In this document: positions 7,530 through 16,262 of the stretch, piece by piece | Layout: each line of letters starts with the position of its first letter | Numbering within the stretch: the stretch's first letter is position 1 | Assembly: GCA_964494505.1 (NCBI GenBank) | Contig: CAZBRO010000004.1 | Coordinates: forward strand, 1 to 64,000 | DNA length: 64,000 nt | Reading direction: 5' to 3' | Source: CAIYRG01 sp964494505 | Lineage (GTDB): Bacteria; Pseudomonadota; Alphaproteobacteria; Micropepsales; Micropepsaceae | Position numbers and translations under genes: made by a program | Notes under the pieces: generated by a model | The model's input: the letters and a program-made list of their open reading frames with translations, nothing else | Database searches by the model: none | Told to the model about the DNA's origin: nothing

Positions 7530-10232
7530 ATGGCCAGTCTTACCGTCGGTGCAGGACAGGAATACACCACCATTCACGCCGCCGTCGCAGCCTCCCATGA
7601 CGGCGATACAATCTACGTTCAGGCAGGAACCTACGTAAACGACTACTCCGAGATCACCGACAAGATCAGCCTCGTCGGCGTGGGTGGAATGGTGCACCTT
7701 GCCACCGATAAGGCTGCTCCGAACGGCAAAGGCATTTTTGTCCTCGTCGCCGACAATGACATAACGGTCGACCATTTCGAGTTTTCGGGTGCGACGGACG
7801 GGAGCTTGAACGGAGCGGGAATCCGCTATCAGGCCGGAAATCTCACCATCACCAACTCCTATTTTCACGACAACCAGGAAGGATTGCTCGCCACGCCGGA
7901 CCCGGCGCATTACGGCAAAGGCAGCATCACGATCGACCATAGCGAGTTTGCCCATAACGGCGCAGGAGACGGATACAGCCACAACATTTATATCGGCAAG
8001 ATCGCAAATTTCACGATCACCAACAGCTATGTCCATGACGTGGTGACCGGTCACGAGATCAAGAGCCGCGCCGTCAATACCGTTATTGAGAACGACCGCA
8101 TCATCGACGGTACCGGAACGGCCAGCTACAGCATCGACATTCCCAGCCGCGGCAACGCCATCATCGAAAACAATTACATCGAACAGGATGGCAAATCGAT
8201 AAACAAAATCATGATCCGATATGGCGAGGAGCACCAGATCCCGCAATGGCCGGAATCCTCGCTGCTGATCGAAGACAACACGATCGTCAATAAGGGCATC
8301 CGAAATCCCATCGGCGTGGTCAACGGCGCCGCCGACATGACCGCCCAGATGATCGACAACCAGATTTACGGACTGACGGCCGCCGAAGTGACCGGGGGCG
8401 TTGGCCCCGTTTCACAGACCGGCGATACCATGCTGACTTCGGCTCCGATTGCGGACACTTCGCACCCGTTTCTGGCCAACGTTTGGGCCGGCCTCATTTC
8501 CGGCAGCGCGGCGGCAAACGTTCTCACCGGCACTGCGGGCAACGATCTCTTCGTCGGCAATTCGGCAAGCGACACTTTCGTCATTCGCGCCGGCGGCGGC
8601 AGCGACACTATCGCTTCTTTCAACAGCCCAGGGATGCATGACGTCGTGCGCCTCGAGGGCTACAGCATCACGGACTTCGCGGGCGTGCAAGCGGCCATGA
8701 CCCAGGTGGGAGCCAATGCCGTCCTGACTTTCGCGAACGGCGAGACGCTCACGTTCCTGAATGAGAACATCAGCGACTTCAGCGCAAACGATTTTACATT
8801 TGCATCGCGGCCCAGTGCGTTCACGGTCCCGACCAGTCAAGGCAGCACGACCACCATAACCGCCGATCCCGTTACCGGCGTGGCCACCGGCACCGACGGC
8901 AACGATTACCTTATGGGCAGTCCCAATCCAAAAGTCATGCAGGGCGGCGCCGGCGACGACACCTACAACATCAACAACGTAAGTGATGTCATCGTCGAAA
9001 ATCCCGGCGGGGGAACCGACACGGCCAATGTCGAAGTCGCGAGCTACGTGCTTGCCGACAATGTGGAGGACATGACGCTCGGTTTCCAGCCCGGCGCGGC
9101 CGTGACCGGAAATGCCCTCGACAATCGAATCGGCGAAAACTCGGGCAACGATACCATCGATGGGGGCGCCGGAAACGATCTCATCTGGGCCGGAACCGGG
9201 GCGAGCGTCCTCACCGGGGGGGCGGGCAACGACATGTTCGTGTTTCCGTTCGTGGGCGGGCTCAACGTGATCACCGATTTTCATCTTGGGGAGGACATTG
9301 TCTCCTTCAGCCCCATGATGAGCAGCGCGGATTACAACGGCGCCGACCCGGTTGGCGACCACGTCATCTCGCTCGCACCGGACGGCAGCGGGGGAACGCT
9401 GATCTCCGTGGATCCGACCCGCAGCGGGACCATGCATGCCGTCGTCGATATCCTGGGCATAGCGCCCACGATGCTCGCTGTCGGCGCCGGCTACGGCGTT
9501 TCCGGCGCAAGCTCGCTCACCGGGGTCACGGGGTTCACGCTGGCCGATATCGCGCGGCCCGATCCGTTCACGCTCGCACTCGGCCATGGCACCAGCGGCA
9601 CCGTCAAAATAGCCGGCACCGCGGGTAACGATTATCTGACGGGCACCACCGGTGCGGACGTCATGCAAGGCGGCACCGGCGACGATACCTACATCGTCAA
9701 CAATGCGAACGATAGCGTCGTCGAAAGCGCGGGCGCAGGGACCGACACCGTCACTGTCCAGGTTGCGAGCTATCTGCTTCCCGACAACGTGGAGAACATG
9801 ACTCTCGGATTCAAAGGGGGCGCGTCCGTGACCGGAAATTCTCTCAACAACCGGATCGCGGAGAATGCAGCCAACGATACGATCGACGGGGGCGCCGGAA
9901 ACGACCTTATCTGGGCCGGAACCGGGGCAAGCGTGCTGACGGGCGGGGCGGGCCACGACATGTTCGTTTTCCCGACCGTGGGCGGCCTTAACACGATCAC
10001 CGACTTCCAAGTCGGGCAGGACCTCATCTCCTTCACCTCGATGATGAACACCGCCCATTACAACGGCGCCGACCCGGTTGCCGACCACGTCATGTCGATC
10101 GCTTCGGACGGCATGGGCGGCTCGCTCATCTCGGTAGACCCGACGCGCAGCGGCACGATGCATGCCGTCGTCGACATCCAAGGCGTCACGCCCGAGATGC
10201 TTTATGTCGGGCACGACATCCTCTTCGCTTAA
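7530..10232 (+). CDS. Secreted right-handed beta-helix protein with RTX calcium-binding repeats (paralog 1)
   Basis: The 900-residue product has no N-terminal signal peptide. Residues 1-320 form a right-handed beta-helix typical of carbohydrate-active or adhesive surface proteins (short repeats such as ITITNSYFHD, FTITNSYVHD, IIENNYIEQD). Then come three RTX blocks: ~321-430, ~455-660 and ~680-900. The last two are near copies containing GNDTIDGGAGNDLIW. Such nonapeptides bind Ca2+ after export through a type I secretion channel, and the short C-terminal tail GHDILFA fits a type I signal. No exporter genes are in the window. The alginate-epimerase signature YGFDPH is absent, so no catalytic role is claimed. 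ATG 7530 follows AGGAGAG. Confidence 0.85.
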   Translation: MASLTVGAGQEYTTIHAAVAASHDGDTIYVQAGTYVNDYSEITDKISLVGVGGMVHLATDKAAPNGKGIFVLVADNDITVDHFEFSGATDGSLNGAGIRYQAGNLTITNSYFHDNQEGLLATPDPAHYGKGSITIDHSEFAHNGAGDGYSHNIYIGKIANFTITNSYVHDVVTGHEIKSRAVNTVIENDRIIDGTGTASYSIDIPSRGNAIIENNYIEQDGKSINKIMIRYGEEHQIPQWPESSLLIEDNTIVNKGIRNPIGVVNGAADMTAQMIDNQIYGLTAAEVTGGVGPVSQTGDTMLTSAPIADTSHPFLANVWAGLISGSAAANVLTGTAGNDLFVGNSASDTFVIRAGGGSDTIASFNSPGMHDVVRLEGYSITDFAGVQAAMTQVGANAVLTFANGETLTFLNENISDFSANDFTFASRPSAFTVPTSQGSTTTITADPVTGVATGTDGNDYLMGSPNPKVMQGGAGDDTYNINNVSDVIVENPGGGTDTANVEVASYVLADNVEDMTLGFQPGAAVTGNALDNRIGENSGNDTIDGGAGNDLIWAGTGASVLTGGAGNDMFVFPFVGGLNVITDFHLGEDIVSFSPMMSSADYNGADPVGDHVISLAPDGSGGTLISVDPTRSGTMHAVVDILGIAPTMLAVGAGYGVSGASSLTGVTGFTLADIARPDPFTLALGHGTSGTVKIAGTAGNDYLTGTTGADVMQGGTGDDTYIVNNANDSVVESAGAGTDTVTVQVASYLLPDNVENMTLGFKGGASVTGNSLNNRIAENAANDTIDGGAGNDLIWAGTGASVLTGGAGHDMFVFPTVGGLNTITDFQVGQDLISFTSMMNTAHYNGADPVADHVMSIASDGMGGSLISVDPTRSGTMHAVVDIQGVTPEMLYVGHDILFA

Positions 10233-10814
10233 CCGAAGCGGAAGCTTACGCGAGACGGCGGCCCCTTCGGCCGGTTCCCCCAGGCGGCGCCCTCAGCGGC
10301 GAGGCCCAGGGGAGCCGCCCACGGCCTTCCCTGGGTGGGCGTCGGGCCGCTGGGCGGCCAGCTTTCTTCTTACGCATCGCGTCCAGCATGTAATGCGGGC
10401 ATAGAGCGCCGCGCCATGCACGCGACTGCGTAAAAGACAAGCAATACCGCTTATACATCTACTCCGTGTGCTGACTGTTTCGTCGAGACAGCGATCTCAC
10501 CCGACAAATATCAAGATCAAAATTGCTCACATCGAATACTTATTCATCACGACGGTACGGTCCGTCGGGAGCAGGTCCGGTGTCATGAGCACTGACGGAT
10601 TGGTCGAGAACCAGCCGATTGTCACGACGCTCTCGTTTGCCTCCAGCCACATAGCCTGGCCGAGCCGCGAACACATAGCCAAACGATAGCCACGCCTTAC
10701 TCGCCGTTGAACAGCGAGCGCCTAACTGAGCGCGCTGCCCGGAGAGAAACGACTCTTCACGATGAAATCAGCGCGTTGCGCGCTTTAAGCGGCTTCGGCC
10801 GCAGGGAGACAGCT
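10233..10814 (+). promoter_or_regulatory. Spacer and structured leader of second beta-helix/RTX gene
   Basis: No gene is seen here. 10320-10530 is a degenerate copy of 7031-7230, including what was the 3' end of the sulfotransferase gene. The 5' leader ends with hairpins AGCGCG-ttg-CGCGCT (10770-10784) and GCGGC-TTCG-GCCGC (10789-10802), then AGGGAG and ATG 10815. The second hairpin is a perfect 5-bp stem closed by a UUCG tetraloop. Confidence 0.5.
10345..10371 (+). terminator. Possible intrinsic terminator after paralog 1
   Basis: GGCCGC-tgg-GCGGCC forms a 6-bp GC stem with a 3-base loop, followed by a pyrimidine tract CTTTCTTCTT. It lies 113 bases past the stop of paralog 1. The T tract is interrupted, so efficiency is uncertain. 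Confidence 0.4.
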
Positions 10815-13531
10815 ATGACCATTCTTACCGTCGGCATAGGACAGGAATTTTCTCGCATTCAGGACGCCGTCGCCGCCACTCATGACGGCGACACGATCTA
10901 TGTGCAAGCAGGCACGTACCTGGAAGATCATTCCACGATCAACACCAAGATCAGCATTATCGGCGTCGGCGGCATGGTGAATATCGTCTGCGGCGGACTG
11001 CCGCCGAACGGCAAAGCCCTCTTTATCGTCAACAACGACCTGACGATCGATCACCTCGAGTTCTCGAATGTTGGCGGCTTCGACCTGAACGGCGCAGGCA
11101 TCCGCTATCAGTCCGGAAACCTCACCGTCCTGAACTCGTATTTTCACGACAACCAGGACGGAATTCTTGCCACGCCGGACCCGGCCCACTACGGCACCGG
11201 CAGCATCACGGTCGAGAACAGCGAGTTCGACCATAACGGCGCCGGCGACGGCTTCAGCCACAACCTCTATATCGGCAAGATCGCAAACTTCACGATCACC
11301 AACAGCTATATTCACGACGTGGTGGTCGGTCACGAGATCAAGAGCCGCGCGATCAATACCGACATCGAGAACGACCGCATCGTCGACGGCACGGGAACGG
11401 CCAGTTACAGCATCGACATTCCCAGCCGCGGCAACACCATCATCAAGAACAACTACATCGAGCAGGATGGCGGGTCGGAAAACAAGATCATGATCCGCTA
11501 CGGCGAGGAGCACCAGATTCCGCAGTGGACGGAATCATCGCTTCTCATCCAGGACAACACGATCGTCAATTTCGGCATCAGGAATCCGATCGGCGTGGTC
11601 AACGGCGCCGCCGATATGACCGCCCAGATGGTCGACAACCAGATCTACGGAATAACGGCAGCACAGCTCACAGGAGGTGTCGGCCCCGTTTCGCAGACCG
11701 GCGACAGCACGCTGAGTTCCGCTCCGAAGGCAGACACCTCGCACCCTTGGGCCGCGAACACGTGGGATAATCTCGTCTCCGGCAGTGCGGCGGCAAACAT
11801 TCTCACCGGCACGACCGGCCGCGATCTCTTTGTCGGCAATTCCGGAAGCGACACCTTCGTCATTCGAGTTGGCGGCAACAGCGACACAATTGCAGCGTTC
11901 GACAGCCCGGGCCTGCATGACGTCGTGCGGCTCGAAGGCTACAGCGTCACGGACTTCGCAGGCGTGCAAGCGGCCATGACTCAAGTGGGAGCCGATGCCG
12001 TCCTGAATTTCGCCAACGGCGAGACGCTTACGTTCCAGAACGAGAACATAGGTGATCTCACGGCGAACGACTTCACGTTTGCCGGGCGCCCCCGTCCGTT
12101 CGCCCTCCCAACCAGCCACGGCAGCACGACCACCATCAAAGCCGATGCGAAGACCAATTCGCCATCGGCACGAGCGGCAACGATTATCTTACGGGCGGCA
12201 CCGCCGCGAAGCTCATGCAGGGCGGCGCCGGCGACGACACTTATGTGGTCAGCAACGCGAAGGACACCATCGTCGAAAAGCCCGGCGAGGGAATCGACAC
12301 CGCCAATGTCGGGGTTGCAAGCTATGTGTTTCCGGACAACGTGGAGAACATGACGCTCGGATTCAAAGGGGGCGCGGCCGTGACCGGAAACGCCCTCGAC
12401 AATAGGATCGCGGAAAATTCCGGCAACGACACGATCGATGGAGGCGCCGGAAACGACCTCATCTGGGCCGGAACCGGGGCGAGCGTGCTGACCGGCGGTG
12501 CCGGCAACGACATGTTCGTGTTCCCGACCGTGGGCGGGCTCAACACGATCACCGATTTTCATCTTGGGGAGGACGTTATTTCGTTCAACTCGATGTTGAC
12601 CGGCGCGGGTTACACCGGCATCGACCCGGTCGGGGACCACGTCATGTCGCTCACCTCGGACGGCATGGGCGGCACGCTCATCTCGGTCGACCCGACGCAC
12701 AGCGGCACGATGCACGCCGTCGTCGACATCGAAGGCGTGGCGCCCGAACTGCTTTATGCGGGCCGAGGCAATTACCTGTCCGGCGCGACAGCGCTCACCG
12801 GCATCACCGGTTACACATTGGCCGAGATCGAACGGCCCGACCCGTTCACGCTCGCGCTCGGCCATGGCACCAGCGGAACCATCAAAGCCGACGCAAAGAC
12901 GGGTCTCGGGATCGGCACCGCAGGCAATGATTACATGACAGATGGTACCGGCGGGACCACCATGCAGGGTGGGACCGGCGACGACACTTACGTCGTCAAC
13001 AATGCGAAGGATAGCCTCGTCGAAAACCCGGGCGCAGGGACAGACACCGCCATTGTCCAGGTTGGAAGCTATGTGCTTCCCGACAATGTGGAGAACATGA
13101 CGCTCGGATTCAAAGGGGGCGCGGCCGTAAGCGGAAATTCCCTCAACAACCGGATCGCGGAAAATGCAGCCAACGATACGATCGACGGGGGCGCCGGAAA
13201 CGACCTCATCTGGGCCGGAACAGGCGCAGCCGTGCTGACCGGCGGCGCGGGCAACGACATATTCGTCTTCTCGACCGCGGGCGGCCTTAACACGATCACC
13301 GACTTCCAAGTCGGGCAGGACCTCATCTCCTTCACGTCGATGATGAACGCGGCCCATTACAATGGCACCGACCCGCTGGCGGACCACGTGATGTCGGTTG
13401 CCTCGGACGGCGTGGGCGGCACGATCATCTCGGTCGACCCGACGCACAGCGGCACGATGCATGCGGTCGTGGACGTCCAAGGCGTCACGCCCGAAATGCT
13501 CTATGTCGGGCACGACATCCTGTTCGCTTAG
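10815..13531 (+). pseudogene. Beta-helix/RTX protein, paralog 2, disrupted by a frameshift
   Basis: Same architecture as paralog 1: beta-helix (residues 1-320), then three RTX blocks. The reading frame from ATG 10815 is intact through the first RTX block, then changes near 12156. After GCCGATGCGAAGACC only two bases precede TTCGCCATCGGC, where paralogs have a full codon, so one base is missing (or two were gained). Unrepaired, translation leaves the RTX sequence and stops at 12353. The second and third RTX blocks continue in the other frame (open from 12215 at the latest) to TAA 13529-13531, including the conserved GHDILFA end. A sequencing error or a recent mutation would both look like this; the remainder is well preserved. 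The truncated product would lack the C-terminal export signal. Confidence 0.75.
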
Positions 13532-14157
13532 CCCAAGCCGAAGTTTACGCGAGACGGCGGCCGCTTCGGCCGGTTCCCCAGGCGGCGCCTCCAGCGGCGA
13601 GGGCCGGCGGAGCCGGCCGGAGCGCACCGCGTTGCGCTCCAAGGCCAGGACGACGCATCGCCAGGCAGCGTTCGTTTCCGCCCGGATTACGGCCCATGCA
13701 AAAATTAAGTAAATTCACTTATATCCGTATACTGATATTTCTTCGGCGAAGGCATGAATGACCTGACGAAAGTCAACATCGGGATGGAACGAATGGCGTA
13801 TCAGTTCACCATGATGGGGATCATGGACGTGAACAGGAGTAACCCGATGTGCACTTACGTATGAAACTGCCGGCTTTCGGCGATCACCCGGCGCTTCGTT
13901 CGATTTTTAATCAAATGAAGCCGCCCGTCACGGACAAATGCAAATTACACAATAAGAGTCCGTCAACCGCGATTGAAGACTCGCAGGCGCAAACGCGCGA
14001 TGTGAATTGACGATCGACCGGCATCGCCGCATACACAACTCACCTCGCGGTTGAACAGCGCGCGCCGAAATGAGCGCGCTACCGTAGAGGGGGGCGAACT
14101 TCACGACAAAAACCAGCGCTTACGCGCTTACACGGCCTTTGGCCGCAGAGGACAACT
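13532..14157 (+). promoter_or_regulatory. Spacer and structured leader of third beta-helix/RTX gene
   Basis: No gene is seen. The first ~90 bases match the region after paralog 1 (GAGACGGCGGCC...CGGCCGGTTCCCC). The middle is A+T-rich (13700-13745, 13900-13960). The end carries the shared leader: hairpins AGCGC-ttac-GCGCT (14115-14128) and CGGCC-ttt-GGCCG (14133-14145), then AGAGGA and ATG 14158. The second hairpin uses a shifted but still fully paired stem compared with the other copies. Confidence 0.5.
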
Positions 14158-16191
14158 ATGGCTATTCTTACCGTTGGTTCAGGACAGGAATTCACGACCA
14201 TTCACGACGCTGTTGCCGCATCGAACAACGGCGACACGATCTACGTTCAGGCCGGAACTTATGTAAACGACTTCGCCACCATCAACACGAAGATCAGCAT
14301 CATCGGCGTAGGCGGCATGGTGAATCTGGTCGATACCGGAACGATTCCGAACGGCAAGGGCATTTTCGTCGTCAACAACGATTTGACGATCGATCACCTC
14401 GAATTCTCCGGTGCGAAGGTGACGGACATGAATGGCGCCGGCATCCGTTATCAGGCCGGGAATCTCACCGTCACGAACTCGTATTTTCACGACAATCAGA
14501 ACGGAATCCTCGCCACGCCCGACGCGGCGCATTACGGCACCGGCAGCATCACCATCGACCACAGCGAGTTCGACCATAACGGCGCGGGCGACGGCTACAG
14601 CCACAACCTCTATATCGGCAAAGTCGCCAATTTCACGCTCACGAACAGCTATGTGCACGATGTCGTGGCCGGCCATGAGGTCAAAAGCCGCGCCGTCAAT
14701 ACCGACATCGAGAACAACCGCATCATCGACGGCACGGGCTCGGCCAGCTACAGCATCGACATTCCCAGCCGCGGCAACGCCATCATCAAGAACAACTACA
14801 TCGAGCAGGATGCCGGGTCAGTGAACCACACCATGATCCGTTACGGGGAGGAACATCAAATCCCGCAATGGACGGAATCCTCGCTGCTCATCGAAGACAA
14901 CACGATCGTCAATATCGGCATCAAGAAGCCGCTCGGCATCGTGAACGGCGCCGCTGACATGACCGCCCAGATGGTCAACAACCAGATCTACGGCATGACG
15001 GCCGCACAGCTTGCGACAGGCGTCGGCCCGATCTCGCAAAGCGGCGACAGCACGTTGAGTTCGGCGCCCGTCGCCGACACCTCGCATCCGTGGATCGCAA
15101 ATAGCTGGGCCGATCTCATCTCAGGCAGCGCGGCTGCGAACGTTCTCACCGGCACCGCGGGCCGCGATCTCTTCGTCGGCAATTCTGGAAGCGACACCTT
15201 TGTCATCCAGGCCGGCGGCAGCAGCGACACGATCGCAGGATTCAACAGCGCAGGGCTGCATGACGTCGTGCGGCTGACCGGCTACAATTTCACCAATTTC
15301 GCTGGTGTGCAGGCGGCCATGACCCAACAGGGCACCGACGTCGTATTGCACCTCGCGAAGGGTGAGACGCTTACGTTCCTGAACGAACATGTCAGCGACT
15401 TCAGCGCCGCCGATTTCACGTTCGCTCAGATGAACGCGCTATCGGGCGCAAGTACGCCGGCGGCGCTCGCAGGGTATACGCTGGCCGATATCGCGCGGCC
15501 TGATCCGTTCACTCTGGCACTCGGCCACGGCACCAGTGGCACCATCAAGGCCGACAAGACGGGCCACGGGGTCGGAACCACCGGCAACGATTACATGACG
15601 GACGGCGGCGGCGTGGCCACCATGCAAGGCGGCGCCGGCGACGACACCTATATCGTCAACAATGCGAAGGACAGCGTCATCGAAAAGCCCGGCGAGGGAA
15701 CCGACACTGTCAATGTCGGGGTCGCGAGCTATGCGCTCCCCGACAATGTGGAGAACATGACGCTCTCCCTCAAAAGCGGCTCGTCCGTGACCGGAAATGC
15801 GCTGAACAACCGGATCGCGGAAAATTCCGGCAACGACACGATCGACGGGGGCGCCGGAAACGACCTTATCTGGGCCGGAACCGGGGCGAGCGTGCTGACC
15901 GGCGGCACGGGCAACGACATGTTCGTCTTCCCGACCGTGGGCGGCCTCAACAAGATCACCGACTTCCATGTCGGGCAGGACCTCATCTCCTTCAGTTCGA
16001 TGATGAACACCGCCCATTACAATGGCACCGACCCGCTGGCCGATCACGTCATGTCGATCGCTTCGGACGGCGTGGGCGGCACGATCATCTCGGTCGACCC
16101 GACGCACAGCGGCACAATGCATGCGGTCGTCGACGTCCAAGGCGTCACGCCCGAAATGCTCTATGTCGGGCACGACATCCTGTTCGCTTAA
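14158..16191 (+). CDS. Secreted right-handed beta-helix protein with RTX repeats (paralog 3, shorter)
   Basis: The 677-residue paralog has an intact frame. The beta-helix (residues 1-320) is closely similar to copies 1 and 2, with the same invariant stretches HNLYIGK, GHEVKSRA and IRYGEEHQIPQW. After the first RTX block (to about 425) it passes straight into the linker LADIARPDPFTLALGHGTSG, which in the other copies precedes the last RTX block, so one ~220-residue RTX module is missing. The C-terminus GHDILFA is kept, consistent with type I secretion. A role in surface or matrix carbohydrate binding or processing is inferred from the fold only. A strong hairpin terminator follows. Confidence 0.85.
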   Translation: MAILTVGSGQEFTTIHDAVAASNNGDTIYVQAGTYVNDFATINTKISIIGVGGMVNLVDTGTIPNGKGIFVVNNDLTIDHLEFSGAKVTDMNGAGIRYQAGNLTVTNSYFHDNQNGILATPDAAHYGTGSITIDHSEFDHNGAGDGYSHNLYIGKVANFTLTNSYVHDVVAGHEVKSRAVNTDIENNRIIDGTGSASYSIDIPSRGNAIIKNNYIEQDAGSVNHTMIRYGEEHQIPQWTESSLLIEDNTIVNIGIKKPLGIVNGAADMTAQMVNNQIYGMTAAQLATGVGPISQSGDSTLSSAPVADTSHPWIANSWADLISGSAAANVLTGTAGRDLFVGNSGSDTFVIQAGGSSDTIAGFNSAGLHDVVRLTGYNFTNFAGVQAAMTQQGTDVVLHLAKGETLTFLNEHVSDFSAADFTFAQMNALSGASTPAALAGYTLADIARPDPFTLALGHGTSGTIKADKTGHGVGTTGNDYMTDGGGVATMQGGAGDDTYIVNNAKDSVIEKPGEGTDTVNVGVASYALPDNVENMTLSLKSGSSVTGNALNNRIAENSGNDTIDGGAGNDLIWAGTGASVLTGGTGNDMFVFPTVGGLNKITDFHVGQDLISFSSMMNTAHYNGTDPLADHVMSIASDGVGGTIISVDPTHSGTMHAVVDVQGVTPEMLYVGHDILFA

Positions 16192-16213
16192 CCCGCCGGT
16201 TGTCGCGATAACG

Positions 16214-16254
16214 AACGGCCCCGCCATGCTTCATGGCGAGGCCGTTTCGCTTTT
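16214..16254. terminator. Bidirectional intrinsic terminator
   Basis: AACGGCC-cc-GCCATG / CATGGC-ga-GGCCGTT gives a long stem with a 3-base loop, then TTTCGCTTTT. It sits between the convergent paralog 3 and amidohydrolase genes and can serve both strands. Confidence 0.8.
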
Positions 16255-16262
16255 GGGCCGGG

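Noticed and set aside
8890..10200. CRISPR-like or tandem DNA repeats in the RTX regions
   Set aside because: Repeats are in-frame protein modules (GNDTIDGGAGND) of variable spacing, without unique spacers of fixed length.
8412..10214. 600-codon open frame antisense to the first RTX gene, and similar ones at 11981-13642 and 15439-16227
   Set aside because: They mirror the codon periodicity of the RTX genes on the other strand, contain Asp/His/Arg-rich repetitive sequence with no fold, and have no ribosome sites.
10762..10788. Short leader peptide MKSARCAL before the second RTX gene
   Set aside because: The ATG is present in copy 1 but its frame does not stop there, and copy 3 lacks the ATG. 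Pairing, not coding, is conserved.
10707..10814. N-terminal extension of the RTX proteins into the leader
   Set aside because: Frames are open by chance in copies 1 and 2, but the extension covers the hairpins and ribosome site and is not conserved as protein in copy 3.
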